Origin: CAZMHJ01 sp964566075
Lineage (GTDB): Bacteria; Patescibacteriota; Saccharimonadia; Saccharimonadales; CAIOMD01
NCBI GenBank assembly: GCA_964566075.1
Contig: CAZMHJ010000015.1
Coordinates: forward strand, 1 to 19,453
DNA: 19,453 bases
Direction of reading: 5' to 3'
In this document: one piece after another, positions 13,400 to 19,332 of the stretch
Position numbering within the stretch: position 1 is the first letter of the stretch
How the letters are laid out: each line of letters opens with the position of its first letter
Translations under genes and position numbers: made by a program
Notes under the pieces: model-generated
What the model was told of the DNA's origin: nothing
Databases searched by the model: none
What the model saw: only the letters and a program-made list of their open reading frames with translations

Positions 13400-14602
13400 A
13401 TGAACCGGAAGTATCGGCTCGGTATCTCGACCCTGGGGGCGCTCTTCGTCTTCCTGGCTTCACTGTTCGGTTTGGGTGCCCCCGCGGCATCTGCGACCGA
13501 GCAGCACTGCACGAACGACACCAAGTCGGTGCTGTCCCACACGTGGGACGGCGCTACCGGTACGGTCACCATCACCCTGAAGGGTGACAAGGCACTGTGC
13601 GACAAGCTCTACGTCGCGGTCGCGTCGTATTCGTACGACACGCCCGAGAAGGGGCAGTGGCCGCAGACGCTGAGTGGCGTCGTGCGGGGTTCGATTCAGA
13701 ACCCCGGTGACGTGCTGACGCTGATGGCCAAGGCTGTCTGTGGGCAGCGCGACGCCTACGCCGACTACGGCAAGGAGCCGCAGCCGAGCAGCAACCTCAC
13801 AGGGCCGAACAAGCCCTACGAGCCCAAGTTCGTCCACAACTTCTCGTCAGGTCCCCACACGTGGGGCCACGACGAGCCGATCAGCTGTGTCAAGCAGCCG
13901 GTCGTGTCGCCGAAGGCACAGCTCAGCACCATCTGCGAAGCCGGTGCGGCGTCGATCGTCGCCGTGCTGGACAACAGCATGAGCGACAAGGCGGTACTCT
14001 ACCGCCTGCAGGTCAGCGATGGCCAGCAGGTAGAGAAGACCGTCGACGCCGGCAAGACCGAGCAGGTCTTCCTGCCGTTCACGGGCAACGTCTCCGTCAA
14101 GGTGACAGCGCTCTACAACGATGTCGTGCAGCTGCAGTTCGTGGACAAGTTCACGTCTGCCAACTGCACGCCCGAGGTCATTCCGCCGACAGCTAAGGCT
14201 GCCATCAGCAAGGCGGTCTGCACTGAAGGTGGCCCCCTCGGCTACGCCACGACGACCAACACGTCCTCCGTCAAGGGTACGGACGTGACCGTCGTGGTGA
14301 CGTCGAGCCTCGGCTTCAAGAAGATGGTGAACGTGCCGTTCGGCAAGAGCGTGACGGTTCCCGTCCCGCTCAAGCAGGGCAAGAAGGTCACTATCACGGT
14401 GACGTTCGATGGCAAGGTTCTGGCACAGCGGGCCATCACGGCCAACTGCGTCACCACCACCGACGTCCCGCCGACCACGCCAACACTGCCGCAGACCGGT
14501 TCTGCCAGCCCCGTGCTGGCTGGACTCAGCGCTGGACTGATCGGACTCGGTGCACTCATGGTGTTCATCTCGCGTCGTAAGCCTGCCATCATGGCTGGCT
14601 GA
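13400..14602 (+). CDS. GC-rich gene for secreted LPQTG cell-wall-anchored protein
   Basis: The 400-residue surface protein has a signal peptide (basic MNRKYR, hydrophobic core, likely cleavage after ASA at residue 32). Its ectodomain is rich in beta strands and Thr/Val and contains all eight cysteines, probably as disulfides. A Pro/Thr stalk precedes the sortase signal L363-PQT-G367, a membrane helix (about 373-390) and a basic RRK tail. A sortase would link it to the cell surface. Composition is foreign to the window: 42 G/C in the 60 bases 13741-13800, and no TTA trinucleotide anywhere in the gene. The N-terminal region contains W49-D-G and PHTWGHDEPISC, which I cannot assign to a named domain. 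It is monocistronic. Adhesion to, or display toward, a host cell is a reasonable inference. Confidence 0.93.
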   Translation: MNRKYRLGISTLGALFVFLASLFGLGAPAASATEQHCTNDTKSVLSHTWDGATGTVTITLKGDKALCDKLYVAVASYSYDTPEKGQWPQTLSGVVRGSIQNPGDVLTLMAKAVCGQRDAYADYGKEPQPSSNLTGPNKPYEPKFVHNFSSGPHTWGHDEPISCVKQPVVSPKAQLSTICEAGAASIVAVLDNSMSDKAVLYRLQVSDGQQVEKTVDAGKTEQVFLPFTGNVSVKVTALYNDVVQLQFVDKFTSANCTPEVIPPTAKAAISKAVCTEGGPLGYATTTNTSSVKGTDVTVVVTSSLGFKKMVNVPFGKSVTVPVPLKQGKKVTITVTFDGKVLAQRAITANCVTTTDVPPTTPTLPQTGSASPVLAGLSAGLIGLGALMVFISRRKPAIMAG

Positions 14603-14616
14603 CCGACATCTGCCTA

Positions 14617-14650
14617 GGGCGGGCGCGTAGTATATACTACGCGCCCGCCC
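14617..14650 (+). terminator. 34-base perfect GC-rich palindrome after unit 1
   Basis: The arm GGGCGGGCGCGTAGTAT (14617-14633) is exactly complementary to 14634-14650. In practice a TATA loop closes a 15-bp stem. No T-run follows, so it may act as a 3'-end barrier together with the true terminator nine bases downstream. Confidence 0.6.
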
Positions 14651-14658
14651 GGGCACAC

Positions 14659-14683
14659 TACCTACCAAATTGGTAGGTATTTT
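14659..14683 (+). terminator. Intrinsic terminator of unit 1
   Basis: TACCTACC (14659-14666) pairs with GGTAGGTA (14672-14679) around an AAATT loop, followed by TTTT (14680-14683). This is an ordinary AT-balanced terminator, unlike the GC-rich palindrome before it. Confidence 0.75.
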
Positions 14684-14737
14684 CATATACAAGTAAGGTG
14701 TTATTAAGCATAAGTAGCAACAGTTTATTAATGGGGG

Positions 14738-14743
14738 TATAAT
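14738..14743 (+). promoter_or_regulatory. -10 element for the 195-residue gene
   Basis: TATAAT at 14738-14743 is consensus; no convincing -35 is seen. The leader would be about 18 bases, with a short AGGA ribosome site at 14757-14760. Confidence 0.6.
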
Positions 14744-14767
14744 ACGTTGCTTGTATAGGACGCAGAC

Positions 14768-15355
14768 ATGTCAGAATCACGATTTGAAGAATCAGAATCA
14801 CTTGAAAGCACGAAGTTTGACGCAATTTTTGCACTTCGTGATTTGTTGTATGCAAATCCTGAGCATGTTGTTTCGACGACGAGTGGAAAATTAAAAGACA
14901 AGTTATCACAGTGGGCAGTCATTATGACGTCAAAAGGAGTCCCGTACCGAGCGGATCTGGCAACCACACATTACACTGATGGCTCACTTGTAACTGGTGC
15001 ACTATCGTTACGTGCTATAAGTATGGAGGAATTTTCTCGCTGCAACAATCGACTGTACGAGTATTATCGAGTTTTAATTGCAACTGGTTTATATAACGAA
15101 GCAGAGGCTGATTTTGACTATTTGCCTAATACTTTACCAGTCCATGAACGTCATGACTTGAAACAGATTAGACACAAGTTATTATCGATTCAACAGATTG
15201 CCACTATAGCAACAATGTTGCGCCATAGTCAGGTTGTTGATATTGAACAAGCACGACGACTGCTCGATTTAGAGGCTGCCGTTAAGTCGGCTGACGTTAT
15301 TCGTAGAATGGCCAATATGGTTATCGATAAAGAGATGCCATACAGAGAAGATTAA
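14768..15355 (+). CDS. Hypothetical helical protein, 195 residues
   Basis: I do not recognise this protein. It is soluble, mostly helical and acidic at the N-terminus (MSESRFEESESLESTKFDAI). A middle strand-like section (GVPYRADLATTHYTDGSLVTGALS) separates two helical parts, and the C-terminal half reads like a helical bundle (IRHKLLSIQQIATIATMLRH; ARRLLDLEAAVKSADVI). It has AGGA at 14757-14760 and its own -10. Its base composition is that of the window (25 G/C in 14821-14880), so it separates the two GC-rich units. The next promoter starts two bases after its stop codon. Confidence 0.8.
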   Translation: MSESRFEESESLESTKFDAIFALRDLLYANPEHVVSTTSGKLKDKLSQWAVIMTSKGVPYRADLATTHYTDGSLVTGALSLRAISMEEFSRCNNRLYEYYRVLIATGLYNEAEADFDYLPNTLPVHERHDLKQIRHKLLSIQQIATIATMLRHSQVVDIEQARRLLDLEAAVKSADVIRRMANMVIDKEMPYRED

Positions 15356-15356
15356 A

Positions 15357-15385
15357 TTTACAAAATACTGTAAATATTATATAAT
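15357..15385 (+). promoter_or_regulatory. Strong promoter of GC-rich unit 2
   Basis: TTTACA (15357-15362) and TATAAT (15380-15385) are separated by 17 AT-rich bases. Transcription would start near 15392, just where GC content jumps. Confidence 0.83.
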
Positions 15386-15401
15386 TTTATCCAGCAACTT
15401 C

Positions 15402-15449
15402 GGGGGAGACCGAGGGACGCTGAACCCCTCGGTTACGGCCGAGGACCTC
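15402..15449 (+). promoter_or_regulatory. Leader of unit 2 with competing hairpins
   Basis: CCCTCGG (15426-15432) can pair with the upstream CCGAGGG (15410-15416). Its CCTCGG (15427-15432) can instead pair with the downstream CCGAGG (15439-15444). GAGG (15441-15444) can also pair with CCTC (15446-15449). The first two folds are mutually exclusive, as in attenuators or riboswitches. The AAGGAGGT ribosome site (15476-15483) lies 27 bases farther on. No known family recognised. Confidence 0.5.
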
Positions 15450-15490
15450 AACAATCCATCATCTACTTCGCAAACAAGGAGGTGGTCGCC

Positions 15491-16690
15491 GTGAGGCGAC
15501 TGTTCTTGTCGGTGGGGACAGCGATTGCTGTCGTTGCCGGCCTACTCGGGGCTGCAGCTCCCGCACAGGCGGTTGTAAACCCCGGTGCTATCTACGCAGA
15601 GCGTGTCGACGCAAGCACGATCAAGGTGGCGCTCGACTACGACTCTGCCAACACGCTTCAGGTCGACCTGAACTGGGGGACGGGTAGTACCAGTGACACC
15701 GGCAACGGTGACTTCACGCCGAACTTCATCTGGACCGAGCACTTCCTCGGTTTGGCGTTGCCGTCAGCAGGTTTCAACCTGACGGTCAGCGTCTACGACC
15801 CGAGCAACGCAAATGCGCTCATCGCGGAAGACACGTTCGCCCTGCCGTCAGCGGCAGCAGCCAACAACCTGCCCGAAATCACTATCGCACCCTACGTCGT
15901 CGGTGACGGCACCGTAGGTAACTCAGCGATGTGTGGGTACGGTGTTATCCACGAAGCGAGCGTTGCAATCAGCTGGCGAAGCAATGGCGTTGATCTCCCT
16001 GGTGAGACCGACCCACTGCATCTCATCACAGCTGCAGAGGCCAACACCAACCTGACGTGCGTTGTTGTCGCTACTAATGGCAACGGCAACGCGTCAAGCG
16101 AAAGCGATCCGTTGGTGGTTGGTGCTGCACCGCCGCCGACCATCGACAGCATCAAGATCACCGGCCTCGTGCGTGTGGGTGGCAAGCCTACATGTTCTGT
16201 CACTACCTCCAACGCCTCTATCGTCATGATCCAGTGGAGGCGCGATGGCGTCGACATGCCCAAGCAGGTCGACCCGGTCTACAACGTACTGCCTGCCGAT
16301 TACGGACATGTTCTGTCGTGCAGGGCGTCAGCTAGCAACGGCACGGACGACGTGTTCGCTACGTCAGCCGGCGTCAAGGTGGCGATTGGGCCGGCGCTCG
16401 TCAACAAGTCGAAGCCGACACTCAAGAGCTATGTGGCCAAGATCGGTGTGACACTCCGGTTGAAGTCGGTCGGAAGGTTCTCCCCGGCTGCCACTACCTA
16501 CAAGGTGCAGTGGTACAAGGTACTGCCTAAGCGGGGTGCCAAGCTCATCGCCATTAAGGGTGCGACGCGTTCGTACCTGAAGGTGAGCAGGGCCTTCAAG
16601 GGGTATCGCCTGGTGCTCAAGGTCGTGGCATATCGCACGGCTTACAAGCCCGGGGTGGCATACACTGCCGCTACGACCATCGTGAAGTAG
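15491..16690 (+). CDS. GC-rich gene for secreted Ig-like domain protein
   Basis: The product is 399 residues from GTG 15491, chosen because AAGGAGGT (15476-15483) sits seven bases upstream; GTG 15482 overlaps that site. The signal peptide is MRRLFLSV, a hydrophobic core and likely cleavage after AQA (residue 27). An N-terminal cysteine-free beta domain is followed by two tandem Ig-like domains (about 128-213 and 217-300), each with one Cys pair (MCGYG/LTCVV; PTCSV/LSCRA) and a matching W-R-x-x-G-V-D-x-P stretch. The C-terminal domain (309-399: VQWYKVLP, IKGATRSYLKV, VAYRTAYKPG) resembles the repeats common in actinobacterial secreted proteins. No sortase signal or anchor is present. GC is high (36 of 60 in 16381-16440), with no in-frame TTA codon seen. 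A role in binding or presentation outside the cell is inference. Confidence 0.9.
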   Translation: MRRLFLSVGTAIAVVAGLLGAAAPAQAVVNPGAIYAERVDASTIKVALDYDSANTLQVDLNWGTGSTSDTGNGDFTPNFIWTEHFLGLALPSAGFNLTVSVYDPSNANALIAEDTFALPSAAAANNLPEITIAPYVVGDGTVGNSAMCGYGVIHEASVAISWRSNGVDLPGETDPLHLITAAEANTNLTCVVVATNGNGNASSESDPLVVGAAPPPTIDSIKITGLVRVGGKPTCSVTTSNASIVMIQWRRDGVDMPKQVDPVYNVLPADYGHVLSCRASASNGTDDVFATSAGVKVAIGPALVNKSKPTLKSYVAKIGVTLRLKSVGRFSPAATTYKVQWYKVLPKRGAKLIAIKGATRSYLKVSRAFKGYRLVLKVVAYRTAYKPGVAYTAATTIVK

Positions 16691-16694
16691 ATGA

Positions 16695-16759
16695 TGATGC
16701 CGAGTGGCGCCCAAGTCTGCAAGCCATGCAGATTGGGCGCCCTCGGCGCATCACTTTTT
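16695..16759 (+). terminator. Very long GC-rich intrinsic terminator of unit 2
   Basis: The arm 16695-16721 pairs with 16727-16753 over about 25 bp. It contains GGCGCCCAA/TTGGGCGCC and is interrupted only by a bulged T and a bulged G on the left and a CG bulge on the right, with loop AGCCA. TTTTT (16755-16759) follows. The stem is unusually long for a terminator. Confidence 0.85.
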
Positions 16760-16800
16760 GTATCGCTATTTTTTGTACAAGAATAGGGTTACGAGTAGTG

Positions 16801-17673
16801 TTACACGTTAAACTTAAACTCTACGACGTCGTTTGGGCGCATAATGTAGGTTTTGCCTTCGGTTCGTACCTTGCCGGCAGCACGTGCAGCGCTCAGTGAA
16901 CCAGCGGAAATAAGATCGTTATAATCAACAATATCAGCAGCTATAAAGCCTCTCTCGAAATCGCCATGAATGACACCGGCCGCCTGTGGAGCAGTGGCAT
17001 TTTTTGGTATGGTCCAGGCCCGCACTTCTTTTTCACCAGCTGTTAAGTAGCTTTGTAAACCGAGTGTTTCGTACGCTGCATGAATGAGCTGAATAAGGCC
17101 CGATTCAGTCACACCATATTCTTTAAGCATTTCGTTGCGATCGGTTTCATCAAGGCTACGTAGCTCGTCTTCTAACTTGGCATTCACAAATAGTACTTGG
17201 CTCGGTGTAACTAGATTTGCAAGCTTAGCTTGCTTATCTGTATCTGTTAATGTGGCTTCATCAACATTGAACAAATAAATTATTGGTTTTGTCGTCAGTA
17301 ATTGAAGCTGTTTAAATTCGGCAATATCGCTGCGTAAATCCTCATCACTATAAATAGGCGTGCCAGCATCGAGTAGCGTGCGTGCTTTTTGTAGTAGTGC
17401 AACGGTTGGCTGCATTTTTGGGTTTGCCCGAGCTTCTTTTTCGAGACGAGGTAGGGTCTTATCGAGTGTCTGTAAATCAGCTAACACGAGCTCTGTATTT
17501 ATGACGTCGATATCGTTTGAAGGATGCAACTCATTATCAACATGGATAACGTTAGTATCGGTAAAGTCCCGCACGACTTGCACAATGGCAGCGCATTCGC
17601 GGATATGACTTAAAAATTGGTTGCCCAAGCCTTCGCCCTTGCTTGCGCCGGCAACAAGGCCGGCGATATCGAC
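16801..17673 (-). CDS. ychF: YchF/OLA1 ATPase, 3' part (after scaffold gap)
   Basis: YchF is a ribosome-associated P-loop ATPase of the Obg-related GTPase class. This part covers the end of the G domain and the rest of the protein. It reads in frame from the gap as VDIAGLVAGASKGEGLGNQF, then FLSHIRECAAIVQVVRDF, an Ala/Lys-rich coiled insertion, and LFNVDE at the position of the altered G4 motif that favours ATP in this family. The C-terminal TGS-like region has RAWTIPKNATAPQAAGVIH and ends VVEFKFNV. It reads to the gap with no internal stop; an ATG at 17628 is internal to the family sequence and is not a real start. Its first 15 residues repeat the end of the other part. Confidence 0.9.
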   Translation of the reverse strand, partial: VDIAGLVAGASKGEGLGNQFLSHIRECAAIVQVVRDFTDTNVIHVDNELHPSNDIDVINTELVLADLQTLDKTLPRLEKEARANPKMQPTVALLQKARTLLDAGTPIYSDEDLRSDIAEFKQLQLLTTKPIIYLFNVDEATLTDTDKQAKLANLVTPSQVLFVNAKLEDELRSLDETDRNEMLKEYGVTESGLIQLIHAAYETLGLQSYLTAGEKEVRAWTIPKNATAPQAAGVIHGDFERGFIAADIVDYNDLISAGSLSAARAAGKVRTEGKTYIMRPNDVVEFKFNV

Positions 17674-17683
17674 NNNNNNNNNN
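17674..17683. other. Scaffold gap of ten Ns inside ychF
   Basis: Ten Ns separate two ychF pieces. Both flanks encode the same DIAGLVxGASxGxG segment in different codons, so the true gap length is negative (about -45 bases relative to the protein). The join is therefore between overlapping but non-identical contigs. Confidence 0.95.
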
Positions 17684-17942
17684 AACCTGCACCTGTGGAA
17701 GCACCCTTTACTAAACCAGCGATATCAGTAAATTCAACGGTGGCAGGAACAATCTTTTTACTATTGTAGAGTTTGGCTAGCTCATCCAAGCGACTATCAG
17801 GAATCGGTACAATTCCCGTATTTGGCTCGATAGTTGCAAACGGATAGTTAGCAGCCAAAATATTATTATTGGTTAGTGCATTAAATAGGGTAGACTTACC
17901 AACATTTGGTAAGCCAACAATGCCGATACTAAGTGAGCTCAT
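17684..17942 (-). CDS. ychF: YchF/OLA1 ATPase, 5' part (before scaffold gap)
   Basis: The N-terminal 86 codons carry the P-loop G10-LPNVGKS17, NALTNNNILAANYPFATIEP and the G3 region EFTDIAGLVKGASTGAG, all standard YchF. Added to the 290 codons of the 3' part this gives about 376 residues. Removing the duplicated 15 leaves about 361, matching the family (about 363). The ATG at 17942 has no Shine-Dalgarno. The -10 ends 9 bases upstream, so a near-leaderless mRNA is likely. It is transcribed opposite to its neighbours: convergent with GC-rich unit 2 and divergent from 18068. Confidence 0.92.
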
Positions 17943-17950
17943 AGGCTATT

Positions 17951-17959
17951 ATTGTATCA
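17951..17959 (-). promoter_or_regulatory. Extended -10 promoter of ychF
   Basis: On the minus strand the sequence reads TGaTACAAT (17959 to 17951). The predicted start is near 17944-17945, two or three bases before the ATG at 17942. No good -35 is visible. Confidence 0.6.
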
Positions 17960-17990
17960 GAAGAGGGCAGTTTAATACCACGCTATAATA

Positions 17991-18019
17991 TTGACAAATA
18001 AGCATAAGTATGATAATCT
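17991..18019 (+). promoter_or_regulatory. Promoter of the 140-residue gene
   Basis: TTGACA (17991-17996) and TAATCT (18014-18019) are 17 bases apart, with TG at 18011-18012 extending the -10. An AT-rich leader of about 42 bases precedes the ATG at 18068. It is divergent from the ychF promoter. Confidence 0.75.
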
Positions 18020-18067
18020 GTAATTAGTTCAATAAAAAACCAAAAACGCATTAAAACGGAAAAATAT

Positions 18068-18490
18068 ATGAGCGAAAAGACACCACGACAAATCGGCGAA
18101 GAAGCTAAGGCCATTGTTGAAGAATATGGTCGTATAGAGACTCGGAATAATCGTGCAAAATTTCAATTTAAGACAGCTATGGATAACGCTCAAAGTCTGC
18201 ACAATGACGCACGTGCGAACGAGAGTGGTAAAATGAACGATCCGAGGTCACCTGAAGAACTTCGAGAGCGTCGTGATAAGGAGCTTGGTCGTTTGACTGA
18301 GGCAGTGCTCAAAAAAGCTGAAATTGAGGTAGATGAAGCAGAATTAGACGCTTCAAGTAGGAACCATTATAAGGAGAATGCGGCTGCGTATCATGATTTA
18401 GCCGTTGCCGAAGCTACCTTGGATGGCGTAAAAATCAATGTTTCACTGCAAGAATCACCTGAACAGCAGGTTAAAGTACATACGTCTTAA
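18068..18490 (+). CDS. Hypothetical charged helical protein, 140 residues
   Basis: I do not recognise this protein. It is strongly charged (Lys, Glu, Arg, Asp) with almost continuous predicted helix (EEAKAIVEEYGRIETRNNRAK; SPEELRERRDKELGRLTEAV; KKAEIEVDEAELDASSRNHY), so a coiled-coil or helical-bundle structure is likely. It has no signal peptide, membrane segment or Cys. The final 30 residues are less charged (EATLDGVKINVSLQESPEQQ). It is a single-gene unit with its own promoter and terminator. Only a weak GGA-type ribosome site is seen upstream. Confidence 0.8.
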   Translation: MSEKTPRQIGEEAKAIVEEYGRIETRNNRAKFQFKTAMDNAQSLHNDARANESGKMNDPRSPEELRERRDKELGRLTEAVLKKAEIEVDEAELDASSRNHYKENAAAYHDLAVAEATLDGVKINVSLQESPEQQVKVHTS

Positions 18491-18512
18491 GTATCTCGGA
18501 ACTAATACTAAA

Positions 18513-18537
18513 AAAGAGCTCTTTATAGGGCTCTTTC
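18513..18537 (+). terminator. Intrinsic terminator after the 140-residue gene
   Basis: AAAGAGCTC (18513-18521) pairs with GGGCTCTTT (18528-18536) with one G-U pair and loop TTTATA. An upstream A-run and a T-rich stretch downstream (CATCTTTAT) complete it. The rest of the gap to 18747 is AT-rich; apart from the promoter near 18696-18724, a lone TATAAT at 18648-18653 and a small CACAA/TTGTG hairpin near 18690, I see nothing in it. Confidence 0.7.
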
Positions 18538-18695
18538 ATCTTTATATGCAAACTCATTATCGAATTGTCATATTATCTTAGTGATGAGCTGTTATTTTTG
18601 TATTGAATAAGTAATTTCTACAACCCAGCCCCACCAACAGAAAGACTTATAATCGATGGTAATTATAACAGGGAAGCAATAAATAGCCACAAGCA

Positions 18696-18724
18696 TTGTG
18701 CTCACTGTAATATCGTGTTTTAAT
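18696..18724 (+). promoter_or_regulatory. Promoter of the TPR-like membrane gene
   Basis: TTGTGC (18696-18701) and TTTAAT (18719-18724) have 17-base spacing, and TG at 18716-18717 extends the -10. The leader of about 17 bases has no Shine-Dalgarno. Confidence 0.55.
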
Positions 18725-18747
18725 GATGCTAACGATTAGTACTAGTT

Positions 18748-19332
18748 ATGGGCACAAAAAATACGAACAACGCACCAGATAATAACAACACTAACACCGC
18801 ACCCGAAAAGCAACCAGAAGCGGCAGGAGTTGTGGTTGGTGGCGGATCGTCAGGTTCGCATATGCCTAAACGTCGGTTGATTATCATTGGAGTCGTTATT
18901 CTATTATTAGTAATAGCTGGCGCTACAACAACAGCTCTTGTTATTAATAAGAAGCATACTAAAACAACGGATGGAACAGACGTAGTAGTAACGCCTGCTC
19001 AACAAGAAAAGGCGTTGAACGAAGCGCTTACTAAGGCAAAAACACCACAAGCCAAGTCGGCTGCACTTGATGCACTTGCTGATTTTTCAGCTAATAAAGG
19101 TGATACAAAACAAGCTGTTGTGTATGCGCAGCGCGCGGTTACAGAACAAAAGTCGGCTGAAACCTACGCGGTTCTGGCTTTTAACGCAGAAGCAGCGGGC
19201 GATTACGTAACTGCGATTGCTGCGTATAAATCGGCTGCATCATTTTTCCCTAAATCTACTAATTTTGATGAAAATACAGACTACAATTATTACACTGGTA
19301 AGGCAATGGCGCTTGAGGCAAAGAAAAAATGA
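18748..19332 (+). CDS. Single-pass membrane protein with TPR-like ectodomain
   Basis: The 194-residue protein has a polar, Asn/Thr-rich cytoplasmic N-terminus (NTNNAPDNNNTNTAPEKQPE), a glycine-rich turn, basic PKRR, and one membrane helix (about 44-68: LIIIGVVILLLVIAGATTTALV). The basic residues before the helix predict N-in topology with the rest outside. The ectodomain is Ala-rich helical repeats (ALNEALTKAKTPQAKSAALD; KQAVVYAQRAVTEQKSAETY; YVTAIAAYKSAASFFPKS) of about 34 residues, typical of tetratricopeptide repeats that bind proteins. The stop overlaps the next start as ATGA, so it is translationally coupled to a secreted protein that may be its partner. Confidence 0.85.
   Translation: MGTKNTNNAPDNNNTNTAPEKQPEAAGVVVGGGSSGSHMPKRRLIIIGVVILLLVIAGATTTALVINKKHTKTTDGTDVVVTPAQQEKALNEALTKAKTPQAKSAALDALADFSANKGDTKQAVVYAQRAVTEQKSAETYAVLAFNAEAAGDYVTAIAAYKSAASFFPKSTNFDENTDYNYYTGKAMALEAKKK

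Noticed and set aside
13847..14692. 281-codon minus-strand open frame opposite GC-rich gene 1
   Set aside because: Antisense open frames are common in GC-rich genes. The product is Arg/His-rich with no domain, while the plus-strand gene has a signal peptide and LPQTG motif.
13305..16755. GC-rich blocks as contamination or misassembly
   Set aside because: Both blocks are joined to native-style AT-rich promoters and separated by a native-composition gene, with no Ns at their borders. Two independent chimeric joins exactly at transcription starts are unlikely, though read mapping should confirm.
18544..18690. Small genes in the gap before 18748
   Set aside because: Only frames of about 10 codons without ribosome sites were found.
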